A DNA stretch of 28,874 nucleotides. It comes from JAWKHR01 sp041394725 (GTDB lineage: Bacteria > Acidobacteriota > Vicinamibacteria > Vicinamibacterales > SCN-69-37). The notes under the pieces were generated by a model, which saw only the letters and a program-made list of their open reading frames with translations, did no database searches and was not told where the DNA came from. The stretch lies in the NCBI GenBank assembly GCA_041394725.1, contig JAWKHR010000068.1, positions 1-28,874 of the forward strand, in the 5' to 3' direction. Shown here piece after piece: positions 1 to 8,205 of the stretch. The translations under genes and the position numbers were made by a program. Every line of letters starts with the position of its first letter. Within the stretch, counting starts at the first letter, position 1.

Positions 1-1
1 A

Positions 2-694
2 CCGGGTCTGCATTTCGCCGGGCAGGTCCGTTTCGACGCGACGACGTTGACACCACCCGACGTCACCACGCTCAGGGCCTCGCTGTTTCCCGAAGGCATC
101 GGCCTGGCGGCCTCGACGTCCTCGAGTGGCGTGGTCACGATCCTCGGCAACGCCGCGGTGCCGCGCAACACCACGCTCGACGCCGACGGACGCTTCGACC
201 TCCCGGGGCAGCTCCCGGGCCGGTACTTCGTCTCGGTCTCGCTCGCGCCGACCACGGGCTGGTGGCTGCGATCCGCGATGGCGGGCGGCCGCGACCTGGC
301 CGACGACGGTCTCGAGCTGGACGACACGGACGTGACCGGCGTCGTGATCACCTACACCGATCGCCACTCGGCGCTGACCGGCGTCCTCGAGACGGCCGGG
401 GGCGCGCCGGCCGCCGACTACTTCATGGTCGTCGTGCCGGCGGACCGATCGCTCTGGCGGCCGAACGCGCGCCGGATTCGATCGACGCGTCCGGACACGA
501 CGGGCGCGTTCGCGTTCCGCGATCTGCCGGGGGGCGGGTACCTGCTGGCGGCATTGACCGACGTCGAGCCGAGCGACCTGGGCCAGACGACGTTTCTCGA
601 GCAGGTGGCCGCAGAGGCCATTCCGGTCACGATTCGCGACGGCGAGACGACCGAGCAGCGCGTGCGGATCGCCGGCGGGGGCGAGCGGCGGTGA
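2..694 (+). CDS. Carboxypeptidase-regulatory-like secreted protein, C-terminal fragment
   Basis: The frame is open from the first bases of the window to a TGA at 692-694, so the start lies upstream. A TTG at 47 is in frame, but the residues before it (FAGQVRFDATTL) continue the same fold, so it is not the true start. The visible part holds two beta-sandwich repeats of the carboxypeptidase regulatory-like/CnaB type. Each has a G-x-F-x-(F/L)-x-x-(L/P)-P-G-x-Y strand pattern (DGRFDLPGQLPGRYFVSV, then TGAFAFRDLPGGGYLLAAL). Acidobacterial proteins of this kind are large, exported and of unknown function. The two genes downstream do not reveal its role. Function beyond a likely extracellular structural or binding role cannot be assigned. 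Confidence 0.75.
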   Translation, partial: PGLHFAGQVRFDATTLTPPDVTTLRASLFPEGIGLAASTSSSGVVTILGNAAVPRNTTLDADGRFDLPGQLPGRYFVSVSLAPTTGWWLRSAMAGGRDLADDGLELDDTDVTGVVITYTDRHSALTGVLETAGGAPAADYFMVVVPADRSLWRPNARRIRSTRPDTTGAFAFRDLPGGGYLLAALTDVEPSDLGQTTFLEQVAAEAIPVTIRDGETTEQRVRIAGGGERR

Positions 695-709
695 GCGAGG
701 GCCGGCGGC

Positions 710-1732
710 CTACTGGCCGTCGCGCGAGAGGCGCATCTGCAGCGAGACGTCCGGCCCCTCGTCGGGGTTGGCGTACATGGTCCCCGTGACGCGGTCGGTG
801 AAGCGCTTCAGCGCCAGCTCGGACTCGCGCGACGTCAGCGGCGCGCCGCCGGCGCGCTGCACCATCTCGGTCGCGAACCGCACGAAGTAGTCCGCGAACG
901 ACGCGACCTCGGGACGATCGAGCGCGCTCTTGCGCACGTAGACGAACAGCGGCCGCGAGAGCGGCCGGTAGACGCCCCGCTGGACGTTGGTCAGCGTCGG
1001 CTCGATCGGGCCGGGCCCGATCTGCTCGTCGAGGTCGTCGATGGCCACCGCGTCGAGCCGCTCCTCCTGCTGCTCGTAGTACGTGAACCCGACGTAGGCC
1101 AGGGCGTCCTCGTCGGCTTCGACCGCGCTGATGATCTCGTTGTCGTCCACGTGCGGCGAGTAGTCCTTCCGGCTGGCCTTCGGCGCGCCGCTGATGACCT
1201 CGTTGAAGTAGTCGAACGTGCCCGACTCGTCATCGGGCCCGACGAGGTGGATCTCCCGGTCCGGCCAGTCCTTGCGCACCTGGCTCCACTTCGTGACCGT
1301 GCCGTCCGCCGCCGGCTCCCAGAGGGCCCGGAGCTCGGCCGTGGTCATCGACGTCGCCCACGTGTTCGCGCGGTTGACGACGACGCTGATCGCGTCGTAC
1401 GCAATCGGGATCTCGAGGAACTCGACGCCCGTCGCCTGGCACGCGGCGATCTCCTGCGGCGTGATGTGGCGCGACGCGTCGGCGATGTCGAGTTCCCCGG
1501 CACAGAACCGGCGCAGGCCGACGCCCGTGCTCGACAGCGTCACCCGGACGGTGCGCGTCGGATGCTTGCGGAGGTACTCGCCGGCCGCCGCCTCGGCAAA
1601 CGGCAGCACCGTGCTGGATCCGTCGACGAGCACCGGATCCCCGGGAGGCTCGGACGTCCCGCAGGCTACCGACCCGGGCACGGACGCGACGATCAGGAAG
1701 AAGAGGAGGGCGTATCGAGACGACATCCCCAT
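710..1732 (-). CDS. pstS: PstS-like phosphate ABC transporter substrate-binding protein
   Basis: This is a 340-residue protein, the usual PstS length. An N-terminal hydrophobic segment (about 8-22) is followed by Cys24 in GSVAC. That is a weak lipobox because the -3 residue is Ser rather than Leu, so either lipoprotein anchoring or free periplasmic export is possible. The mature part opens with the family hallmark DGSSTVLPFAEAAAGEY and continues with the second ligand-loop region SSTGVGLRRFCAGELDIADASR and DESGTFDYFNEV, which in PstS contact phosphate. No pstC, pstA or pstB is visible nearby, so it is an orphan binding protein or belongs to a remote transporter. It is divergent from the PQQ-like gene. 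An in-frame ATG two codons in (1724-1726) is an alternative start. No convincing Shine-Dalgarno or Pho box was seen. Confidence 0.88.
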   Translation of the reverse strand: MGMSSRYALLFFLIVASVPGSVACGTSEPPGDPVLVDGSSTVLPFAEAAAGEYLRKHPTRTVRVTLSSTGVGLRRFCAGELDIADASRHITPQEIAACQATGVEFLEIPIAYDAISVVVNRANTWATSMTTAELRALWEPAADGTVTKWSQVRKDWPDREIHLVGPDDESGTFDYFNEVISGAPKASRKDYSPHVDDNEIISAVEADEDALAYVGFTYYEQQEERLDAVAIDDLDEQIGPGPIEPTLTNVQRGVYRPLSRPLFVYVRKSALDRPEVASFADYFVRFATEMVQRAGGAPLTSRESELALKRFTDRVTGTMYANPDEGPDVSLQMRLSRDGQ

Positions 1733-1955
1733 AGGCTACCAGAAGGGGGTCACCGCGCTGTAACACCGGGCGGTCACGCCCGGCTGGCACCGGGACCGCC
1801 GGCGGCGGCAGCCCGCTCAGGCCGACGCGCGAAGCTCGCGACGGGTGGCGAGCAGGTGCCGCACCAGCACGCGCGCGAGGCACGGCGGCTGCGCGGTCCC
1901 GGACAGCGCACGATTCCCTGAGACCCTCGCGGCGCTTCCGTCGTCGAATACCGTC
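1733..1955. promoter_or_regulatory. Divergent intergenic region between pstS and PQQ-like gene
   Basis: This 223-bp gap separates two divergently read genes and should hold both promoters. I could not pick a confident -35/-10 pair or a Pho-box repeat by eye. The frame of the plus-strand gene is open back to 1845, but the residues there look like non-coding translation rather than a signal peptide. Confidence 0.35.
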
Positions 1956-3317
1956 ATGCGAGAGTCCACCGCCACCCGTCTTCGCCGCTCGATGCTGCTC
2001 ACCGCGTGCGCGCTGGGGCTGTCGTCCGCGCCGCTCGCCGCCGGGCAATGGCCGTCGTTCCGCGGGGCGCACGCCTCCGGCCTCGGCCACGGCGCGCCGC
2101 CCGCCGAATGGAACATCGCGTCGGGCGATCGGATCGCCTGGCGCGTGCCGATTCCCGGCCTCGCGCATTCGAGCCCGATCGTCTGGGGCGACCGCGTCTT
2201 CGTCACGACGGCGGTGGACCTGAGCGGCGCGACCGGCGCGGTGACGCTGGGCGCCGTGGACCGCGCGGGCATCGACCCGGCGCGCGACGTCGGCGAGCAC
2301 GAGTGGCGCCTGTACGCGCTCGACCGCGCGACGGGCCGCGTCGTGTGGCAACGGGTCGCCCACCGTGGCGTGCCGCGCGTGCGCCGGCACGTCAAGGCCA
2401 GCCACGCCTCCGCCACGCCCACCACCGACGGACGCGCCATCGTCGCGCTCATGGGGTCGGAAGGCCTCTTCTGTTACGAGATGGACGGCACACTCCGCTG
2501 GCGGTCGGACCTGGGCGTGATGGACGTCGGGCTGGTGGACGACCCGACCTACCAGTGGGGACCGGCCAGCTCGCCGGTCATCGCCGGGGACCTCGTGATC
2601 GTCCAGAACGACCAGCATCGGAACTCGTTCCTGGCCGCGTACGACCTGGCGACGGGCCGCGAACGCTGGCGATCGGCGCGCGAGGAACTGCCGTCGTGGG
2701 CCACGCCGGTCGTGGCGGAGGTCGCCGGCCGGACGCTCGTCGTCACCAGCTCGCCACGCGGCCTGCGCGCGCACGACGCCGCCACCGGCCGCGAGGTCTG
2801 GCGATACGCTGACGCGACCGAGGTGAAGGTGCCCTCCCCCATCGTCGCCGGCGACGCGGTGATCATCACGGGCGGCTACGCGCCGGGATCGCGCCCGACG
2901 GTCGCGATTCCCCTGGCGGCGCGCGGCGTGGTGACCGACGCCGCGCTCCGCTGGCGCATCCCGCGCGGGTCGCCGTACACGACGACGCCGATCGTCGTGG
3001 ACGGTCTGCTCTACATGGTGACCGACGCGGGCATCCTGTCGGCCTACGACGCCGGCACCGGCGCGCGGATCTACCAGCAGCGGCTGGGCACCGGCGCGAG
3101 CGGGTTCAGTGCGTCGCCGGTCTCGGCCGCGGGCCGGATCTACTTCACCAGCGAGGACGGCGACGTGTACGTCGTCGCGGCGGGACGCACGTTCCGGCTG
3201 ATCGCGACGAACGGGCTCGACGAGGTCGCGCTCGCGACCCCGGCCATCGACGGCAACCTGCTGATCTTCCGCGGGCGCAGCCACCTGGTGGCCATCGGAT
3301 CGCCGGCCGCGTCGTGA
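1956..3317 (+). CDS. Secreted PQQ-like beta-propeller (WD-like) protein
   Basis: I chose the ATG at 1956 (453 residues) because it puts a signal peptide at the very N-terminus: RRS, then a hydrophobic core MLLTACALGLSS, then APLAAG^QW at about 28-30. The frame continues upstream, but without signal-like sequence. The mature protein starts with the WPSFRGAHASG motif seen at the head of acidobacterial PQQ-binding-like propellers. Repeated blades follow, with D-x-x-T-G-(R/A)-x-x-W/Y elements (DRATGRVVWQR, DLATGRERWRS, DAATGREVWRY, DAGTGARIYQQ) and closing S-x-E-D-G-D-V-Y-V-V. These propellers resemble quinoprotein dehydrogenase domains, but most lack evidence of cofactor use. It is clearly paralogous to the propeller at 23537-25309 (shared WRVPIPGLAHSSPIVWGDR). 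The function is unknown; a periplasmic binding or scaffold role is inferred. Confidence 0.88.
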   Translation: MRESTATRLRRSMLLTACALGLSSAPLAAGQWPSFRGAHASGLGHGAPPAEWNIASGDRIAWRVPIPGLAHSSPIVWGDRVFVTTAVDLSGATGAVTLGAVDRAGIDPARDVGEHEWRLYALDRATGRVVWQRVAHRGVPRVRRHVKASHASATPTTDGRAIVALMGSEGLFCYEMDGTLRWRSDLGVMDVGLVDDPTYQWGPASSPVIAGDLVIVQNDQHRNSFLAAYDLATGRERWRSAREELPSWATPVVAEVAGRTLVVTSSPRGLRAHDAATGREVWRYADATEVKVPSPIVAGDAVIITGGYAPGSRPTVAIPLAARGVVTDAALRWRIPRGSPYTTTPIVVDGLLYMVTDAGILSAYDAGTGARIYQQRLGTGASGFSASPVSAAGRIYFTSEDGDVYVVAAGRTFRLIATNGLDEVALATPAIDGNLLIFRGRSHLVAIGSPAAS

Positions 3318-3339
3318 GCGGCCGTGCGATCATGCCCGC

Positions 3340-3561
3340 ATGCCCGGCCTGGCTCCGGCCCCGCGGCTCTGGCGCATGCGGCGCCGGCATCATCACATCG
3401 ACGCGACGCTCGCGCGCGCGGGCGCCGCGTGGCAGCTGACGTTCCTGCGCAACGACCAGCCGATGATCGTGTGGCGCTACGACGACGAGGCCGCGGCGCG
3501 CGCGGAGGCGGACCTCAGGCGGCGGGACCTGGAGCGGGCCGGCTGGACGTCGCACTGGTGA
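3340..3561 (+). CDS. Small hypothetical protein, 73 residues
   Basis: This short ORF starts 22 bp after the PQQ-like gene and ends at TGA 3559-3561. It encodes a basic N-terminus (RRRHHHIDATL), then an amphipathic body with WQLTFLRNDQPMIVWRYDDEAAA and a helical tail (ADLRRRDLERAGWTSHW). The alternation of hydrophobic strands and a charged helix looks like a real small protein rather than antisense noise, and the compact composition resembles conserved small acidobacterial proteins. No Shine-Dalgarno is obvious; a second ATG at 3376 (MRRRHHHID) could be the real start. Its last 47 bp overlap the 3' end of the convergent MFS gene. I do not recognise a function. Confidence 0.55.
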   Translation: MPGLAPAPRLWRMRRRHHHIDATLARAGAAWQLTFLRNDQPMIVWRYDDEAAARAEADLRRRDLERAGWTSHW

Positions 3562-4756
3562 GGCCCGCCCGCACGAAGACCAGCGGGGCCAGCGCGACGA
3601 CGCTCGCGAGGACGCACAGCAGCACGTAGCCGACGGCCGACAGCAGCACGCCCGAGGCCAGCCCGGCGGCCGCCGCGGCGCCCCAGACGGCCGAGTCCAC
3701 GCGCCCCTGCACGCGGACGCGGTGCGCGAGCGGCGTGCTCTCGGTGAGCAGTGCGCTGCCCGCGACGAAGCTCGCGCACCAGCCGAGGCCGAGCAGGAAC
3801 AGCGCGAAGGCCATCAGCGCCGATCCCGGCGCGACGGCGGCCGCCAGCACGCCCGAGGCAACGAGCAGGACGATGCCCGCGCCAATCGTCGCGACCGCGC
3901 CGATGCGATCGCTCACGACGCCGACGAGCGGCGACAGCGCGAACATCCCGAACGTGTGCGACGCCAGCACGACGCCCACCGGTCCCAGGCCGAGGCCGCC
4001 GTGCCGGATGTGGATGGGCGTCATCGTCATGATGAGCACCATCACGACCTGGCTCACCACGAGCGCGACCACGGCGAGCCGCACGCCCGCCGGCCGGCCG
4101 GCGTCGTCGTCGGGCCAGGACGCGGTGCCGGGATCCGGCCCGGGGTGACCGAGGGCCGCCGGGAACAGCAGCCGCAGGATCAGGCCCGCCAGCGCGAACG
4201 CGACGGCCGTCACGAGAAACGGCCCCGAGGCCTCCGGCAGGCCGAGCGCGACCGTGCCCCGACGGGTGACGTCGAGCAGGAGCGGGCCGGAGACGGACCC
4301 GAGGGCGGCCGCCCACACGTTCCAGCCGATCGCCGCGGACCGGCGCGACGCGTCGTACAAGTCGGCGGCCACGTAGCGCGACAGGCGGCTCGCCGAATAG
4401 CCGCCGCCGACCGCGAAGATGCCGGCGACCATCAGCGGAAACCGTCCCAGGCCCGCGGCCACTGCGCCGAAGAGCGCGGCGACGCTCCCGCTCCAGTACG
4501 CCAGCACGAGCGCGCGCCGCCAGCCGTGCCGCGTCGTCACCCCGGGCAGCAGGCTCGTGCCGAGGGCGACGCCGGTCGTGGCGAGCGCCGTCGGCAGGCC
4601 GGCCCATCGGGGCGACCCGAGCAGGTCCTCCGCCGCGAGCGGCGCGAAGACGATGAGAATCGTGTAGCCGATGGCGGACGTGGCGACGCCGGCGAACAGC
4701 GCGAGCGCCGCGCGGCCCGGGTGCGCGGGCCGCGAGCCGGAGAGCGGTGCGCCCAT
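3515..4756 (-). CDS. MFS transporter, about 12 transmembrane segments
   Basis: This 413-residue membrane protein has the size and hydrophobic pattern of the major facilitator superfamily. An N-terminal bundle begins at ALALFAGVATSAIGYTILIV. It has an MFS-type loop after the second helix (TTRHGWRRALVLAY), a hydrophilic central linker rich in Pro/Asp (about 210-230), and a second bundle with the equivalent loop VVSDRIGAVATIGAG. The ATG at 4756-4754 shares its A with the TAA stop of the upstream DUF5695-like gene (TAATG), indicating translational coupling. The substrate is not deducible; co-expression with a secreted glycosidase-like protein suggests uptake or export of its product, but this is inference. 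The C-terminal tail is Pro/Ala-rich and overlaps the small plus-strand ORF. Confidence 0.88.
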   Translation of the reverse strand: MGAPLSGSRPAHPGRAALALFAGVATSAIGYTILIVFAPLAAEDLLGSPRWAGLPTALATTGVALGTSLLPGVTTRHGWRRALVLAYWSGSVAALFGAVAAGLGRFPLMVAGIFAVGGGYSASRLSRYVAADLYDASRRSAAIGWNVWAAALGSVSGPLLLDVTRRGTVALGLPEASGPFLVTAVAFALAGLILRLLFPAALGHPGPDPGTASWPDDDAGRPAGVRLAVVALVVSQVVMVLIMTMTPIHIRHGGLGLGPVGVVLASHTFGMFALSPLVGVVSDRIGAVATIGAGIVLLVASGVLAAAVAPGSALMAFALFLLGLGWCASFVAGSALLTESTPLAHRVRVQGRVDSAVWGAAAAAGLASGVLLSAVGYVLLCVLASVVALAPLVFVRAGLTSATSSRPAPGPAA

Positions 4757-7700
4757 TACCCGGGGTTCCGGGATGACGTCACGCGGCGAAGTTCGACCGA
4801 GACAGTCGCCGGGCGCCGGGCGATCGATGCGCGCCACGGATAGTCCCAGTCGCCTGTCGGCTCGAGCGGCACGACCTCGCCGCCCACGCGCAACTCCCAG
4901 GTCCCGTCGTTCGGCGCGCCGAGCCGGATCACCGTCGTGTGCGCGTCTCCGGTGCGGTTCTCGAGCGTGAAGGCGATCCGGTCGAGCGCCTTGGCGACCG
5001 TGATCGGCTCGCCCGCCGCGAAGCCGTCGCGATCCACCTCGATCTTCACGCGGCGGACGCTCTCGGCAAACGGCAGCCCGGGGTCGGGGATCACGACGTC
5101 GAACCGGCGCCGGAGGCCGTCGCGTGGCTCGACGTCGAGCGTGTCGCCGCGGTCGGTCATCGCGCCGCCGTAGGCGAACCAGCCGAAGACCGGGTCGCGG
5201 GTGACGATGGTCGCGGCGGACCGGAGGGCGCCGCCGAAGCCGAGGTCGATCTCGCCGTCGTAGTGCCACGGCCCGCGCGGTTCCATCACGCCACCCGGAT
5301 AGCTGGACCCCATCCACGCGCTCCCCACCTTGGCCGACATGAACTGCCAGCCCGCGGCGCCGTCGTTCTGCGCGCCCGGGAACCAGAAGCCGTAGTTCGT
5401 ATCGGGCCGGCCGGTGTTCATCAGCGCCCACGAGCTGAGGTACGACGCGTAGCCGAGCTGCAGCCAGTCGTACGGCCGCGGCGCGAAGTCCAGGCCGTAG
5501 TCGAGGACGCCCCAGCCGCCCATCGCCGCCATGTAGCTCACGCCCGGATCGGCGCCGAGCGTGTAGTAGGCCGGGTTCAGCCACCCGCGGACCGCGAGGC
5601 CCGAGGCCAGCTGGCGATCCATGAACGCGCGCGAGTCCTCGCGCCGCACGAGCGGGTGCGAGTACCACGTCTTCAGGCGCAGGTCGAACCAGAGGTGGTC
5701 GTCGGGCGCCATGTCGTGCGTCGCGCCGTACTTCGCGAACGCGTAGGTGGACTCGAAGGCGGTGCGGTCGAACGCGTATTCGGACCGGAACGGGTACTGG
5801 TCGTCGTAGACGAAGTACTTGACCTTCTTCTCCCACTCCTGCCGGAGCCAGTCGGCCTGCGTCGCGTAGCCCTCGGCGCGCAGCGCGTCGATCAGGTCGA
5901 GGACGACGAGCTCGTTGTAGAGCCCCCACTTGTACGTGTCGTAGTAGTCCGGGTAGATCTCGTACGGATAGGTATAGAACGCGCGCGCCGTCTCCCAGGC
6001 GCGCGTGAGGTAGCCCGTCGCGTCGAGGTAGGTCGAGTACTGCGGGTAGCGCTTCGCGATCTCGTACATGTGGAAATACAGCATCACGACGTGCGGGTAG
6101 TCGTAGCTCCGCCACACGTGTTCGCGCGAGAGGTCGCGGAGCGCGGTCGCGTTGTTCGCCAGGTGCTCGGCGTAGTCCTTCCGGCGTTCCGGGTCCCGGT
6201 TCACGTACCAGTTCGGCGTGCCGTAGATGCCGTACGGATAGGGCCGCTCGTCGTCCTTCCGCTGGAGCCCGCCCCAGACGAAGTGCTCGATGTAGTACTC
6301 GAGCGAGGCGATTTCCTTCGGGTCGGGGAACACCGCGTTCTTCGCGGCGAGGAACGGCGCCTTGGCCAGGCCGGGGTCGTCGCACGTCAGCGCGTAGACC
6401 ATCCGGTCGAGGAAGATGTCCGGGTCGTCGATGGTGCGGACGACGCCGGCGCGGGCGTCGTACGGACCGTAGACGCCGTCCCACCACTTCGACGGATCCT
6501 TGATCTGCTGGCGGTTCACGAGGAACGCCGCGCGCTTCCTGATGAGCGTCTCGAGCGGCTCGGTGACGAAGAACTCGAGGACCGTGTGCCGGCCGCCGTC
6601 GTGGTCGATCGTCAGCAGGTTCTCGCCGAGCCGCCGGAACGTCACCTCGTAGACCTGGTGGTCGGGCGGCGGATCGACCTCGGGAGGCCCGAGACGGCGA
6701 ATCGTCGTCTGGTCGGGGAATTCAGCGCGCAGCGCGCCGACCGTCGCGGTCGTGTGGAGCGAGACCCGCGCGGTCAGGTCCTCGGGCACCGTCATGCCCG
6801 GCACGACGCGGACGTCGAACAGGCCGTTGCGCACCAGCAGGTCGCGCAGCGCGTCGTAACTCGACGCCCACTCCATCCGGAAGCCGTACGACACGCGCCC
6901 GCCCGCCGGAATCGTGCGCGACGTGTGCGGCTGGCGCCACGTGCCGCGCGTCTCCTCGCCGCCGGTCCGCTTCGAGTGGACGAACATCCGGCCGCCGGAC
7001 CGTCCGCCCGCCGTCCAGTACTCGAGCGACGTGCCCGGCCGGACCGTGACCAGCAGGAACGGCGGCGCGCCGGAGGCGCGCATGTAGAAGAAGAACGACC
7101 CGTGACCGGCGATGAACTGATGCTTGAGGAAGCCGCGCTCGAAGATCTGCGCGGGCGTCGCGCCCGACGGCCCGGCGACGGGGATCTCGATGCCGAGGTC
7201 GCCGATCTCGACCGGCGTCCGGCCCGTGGCCGCGAGATCGATCGTCCAGTCGAGCGCCGCGCCGTCGGTGCGGTAGGTCTCGGTGACCTGCAGCGGGCCG
7301 CCTCGCGACGTGTAGCTGACGCGCCCGTCGGCCGGATCCGCCGCGAGGTCACCCCGCGGCACATCGGTCCACGCGCCGTCGCCGGTGCGATACGCGACGG
7401 TCAGCCCGAGTGTCGGCGCCGCGGCGTTGCCCCGGCCGCGCCCGCGCCCTCCGCCACCGGCCGCCGTGAGCGTGGCGCCGAACGGGTCGTGCGGGTTGGC
7501 GAGCGACGAGATGCCGCGCGCGTCGTAGTCGAAGCGGAAGTCGCCGCGGTCGATCGCCGCCGCGTCGGCGCCCTGGGCGATCGTCGCCGCGCTGCCGCCC
7601 TGGGCGATCGCCGCCGCGTCGGCGCCCTGGGCAATCGTCGCCGCGCTGCCGACCTGGGCGATCGCCGCTGTGCCGGCGCTCTGCGGGCGTGTCGCGACGC

Positions 7701-7809
7701 CGGCAGCCGTGGCGGCCGATTGCCCGGCCGGACGCGCAGGCACCGCCGCCAGTCCCACCGCGATCGCCAGGCCTGCCGCGCCGTTGAACACGAGAAGCGT
7801 CCGTCGCAT
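4756..7809 (-). CDS. Secreted DUF5695-like glycoside-hydrolase-like protein
   Basis: The ATG at 7809-7807 gives 1017 residues beginning MRRTLLVFNGAAGLAIAVGL, a clear signal peptide; the frame extends 13 codons upstream without signal character. After it comes an Ala-rich low-complexity linker built from 9-residue repeats (DNA 7543-7677), then a beta-rich N-terminal domain (GDFRFDYDARGISSLANPHDPFGATL onward). A large helical region follows, rich in aromatic and acidic motifs (KWWDGVYGPYDAR, EIASLEYYIEHFVWGG, YPYGIYGTPNWYVNRDPERR, YNELVVLDLIDALR, GYASYLSSWALMNTGRPDTNYGFWFPG). A C-terminal beta domain ends in a VELRRV strand. I recognise the central pattern as that of DUF5695 proteins, thought to be (alpha/alpha)6-barrel glycosidase-like; this is from memory, and no catalytic residues are established. 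It is coupled to the downstream MFS gene. Confidence 0.8.
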   Translation of the reverse strand: MRRTLLVFNGAAGLAIAVGLAAVPARPAGQSAATAAGVATRPQSAGTAAIAQVGSAATIAQGADAAAIAQGGSAATIAQGADAAAIDRGDFRFDYDARGISSLANPHDPFGATLTAAGGGGRGRGRGNAAAPTLGLTVAYRTGDGAWTDVPRGDLAADPADGRVSYTSRGGPLQVTETYRTDGAALDWTIDLAATGRTPVEIGDLGIEIPVAGPSGATPAQIFERGFLKHQFIAGHGSFFFYMRASGAPPFLLVTVRPGTSLEYWTAGGRSGGRMFVHSKRTGGEETRGTWRQPHTSRTIPAGGRVSYGFRMEWASSYDALRDLLVRNGLFDVRVVPGMTVPEDLTARVSLHTTATVGALRAEFPDQTTIRRLGPPEVDPPPDHQVYEVTFRRLGENLLTIDHDGGRHTVLEFFVTEPLETLIRKRAAFLVNRQQIKDPSKWWDGVYGPYDARAGVVRTIDDPDIFLDRMVYALTCDDPGLAKAPFLAAKNAVFPDPKEIASLEYYIEHFVWGGLQRKDDERPYPYGIYGTPNWYVNRDPERRKDYAEHLANNATALRDLSREHVWRSYDYPHVVMLYFHMYEIAKRYPQYSTYLDATGYLTRAWETARAFYTYPYEIYPDYYDTYKWGLYNELVVLDLIDALRAEGYATQADWLRQEWEKKVKYFVYDDQYPFRSEYAFDRTAFESTYAFAKYGATHDMAPDDHLWFDLRLKTWYSHPLVRREDSRAFMDRQLASGLAVRGWLNPAYYTLGADPGVSYMAAMGGWGVLDYGLDFAPRPYDWLQLGYASYLSSWALMNTGRPDTNYGFWFPGAQNDGAAGWQFMSAKVGSAWMGSSYPGGVMEPRGPWHYDGEIDLGFGGALRSAATIVTRDPVFGWFAYGGAMTDRGDTLDVEPRDGLRRRFDVVIPDPGLPFAESVRRVKIEVDRDGFAAGEPITVAKALDRIAFTLENRTGDAHTTVIRLGAPNDGTWELRVGGEVVPLEPTGDWDYPWRASIARRPATVSVELRRVTSSRNPG
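7543..7677 (-). repeat. Five 27-bp in-frame tandem repeats (DUF5695-like gene)
   Basis: Five 9-residue units lie in tandem behind the signal peptide: AGTAAIAQV, GSAATIAQG, ADAAAIAQG, GSAATIAQG, ADAAAIDRG. Units 2 and 4, and 3 and 5, are closest to each other, so the structure can also be read as a 54-bp unit duplicated. The repeat forms the linker between export signal and first folded domain. Confidence 0.85.
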
Positions 7810-8012
7810 CGCCGGAGAATAGCAGAGCGGATGCCGGCCGGCGGGCACCGGGACCGGGCGATCGCAGTTTCGTCGTCAATGACAACCGTGTCGTCTCACA
7901 CGGGCCCTCGCCCCGCCTCGAGGTCGCCGCGTCCCCGGACTGACCGGCGGCCTGGTGGCGTCGCGGGACAGAACGGTGATCCGGGTACGCTTCGCGCTGC
8001 GGCGTCGACGAA

Positions 8013-8031
8013 ATCGTACGACGCGTACGAT
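8013..8031. promoter_or_regulatory. Operator-like inverted repeat
   Basis: The sequence ATCGTACGACGCGTACGAT consists of perfect 8-bp arms around a 3-bp centre. The length and symmetry fit a binding site for a dimeric helix-turn-helix regulator. Its position between two divergent starts would let one factor act on both genes. The cognate regulator is unknown. Confidence 0.45.
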
Positions 8032-8195
8032 CGCGGCGATTCACGCCGGACTCGGTCGCGTGCCATCGACGGACAATTTCGAAATTCCTGGGAAATACCG
8101 TGTGCAGCAGTGTGCAACGACCGTGAAAACTAGCGCTAGCCTGAGGAACAGCACACGAGCGATCTCGGATCCTCCCCAGCGGTCCGAAGCGTTGC

Positions 8196-8201
8196 GGAGA
8201 G
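8196..8201 (+). promoter_or_regulatory. Ribosome binding site of S8 protease
   Basis: GGAGAG lies four bases ahead of the ATG at 8206 and supports that start, which also places a signal peptide at the N-terminus. Confidence 0.7.
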
Positions 8202-8205
8202 CGAT

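Larger units (their letters stand above)
7810..8205. promoter_or_regulatory. 396-bp divergent intergenic region with palindromes
   Basis: This gap separates the starts of the minus-strand DUF5695-like gene and the plus-strand S8 protease. It is less GC-rich near the protease. It holds an 8-bp perfect inverted repeat at 8013-8031, a 12-bp palindrome AATTTCGAAATT at 8075-8086 and a 10-bp palindrome CTAGCGCTAG at 8130-8139. Both promoters should lie here, but I could not choose -35/-10 hexamers with confidence. No gene is apparent; ORFs that cross it have non-native composition. Confidence 0.5.

Noticed and set aside
1733..1800. Pho box ahead of pstS
   Set aside because: No pair of CTGTCAT-like 7-mers with 4-bp spacing could be found.
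4939..8133. Plus-strand ORF of 1064 codons opposite the DUF5695-like gene
   Set aside because: It is Arg/Val/Glu-rich with no recognisable motifs and lies wholly antisense to a gene with a signal peptide and family-like sequence; long antisense frames are expected at this GC content.
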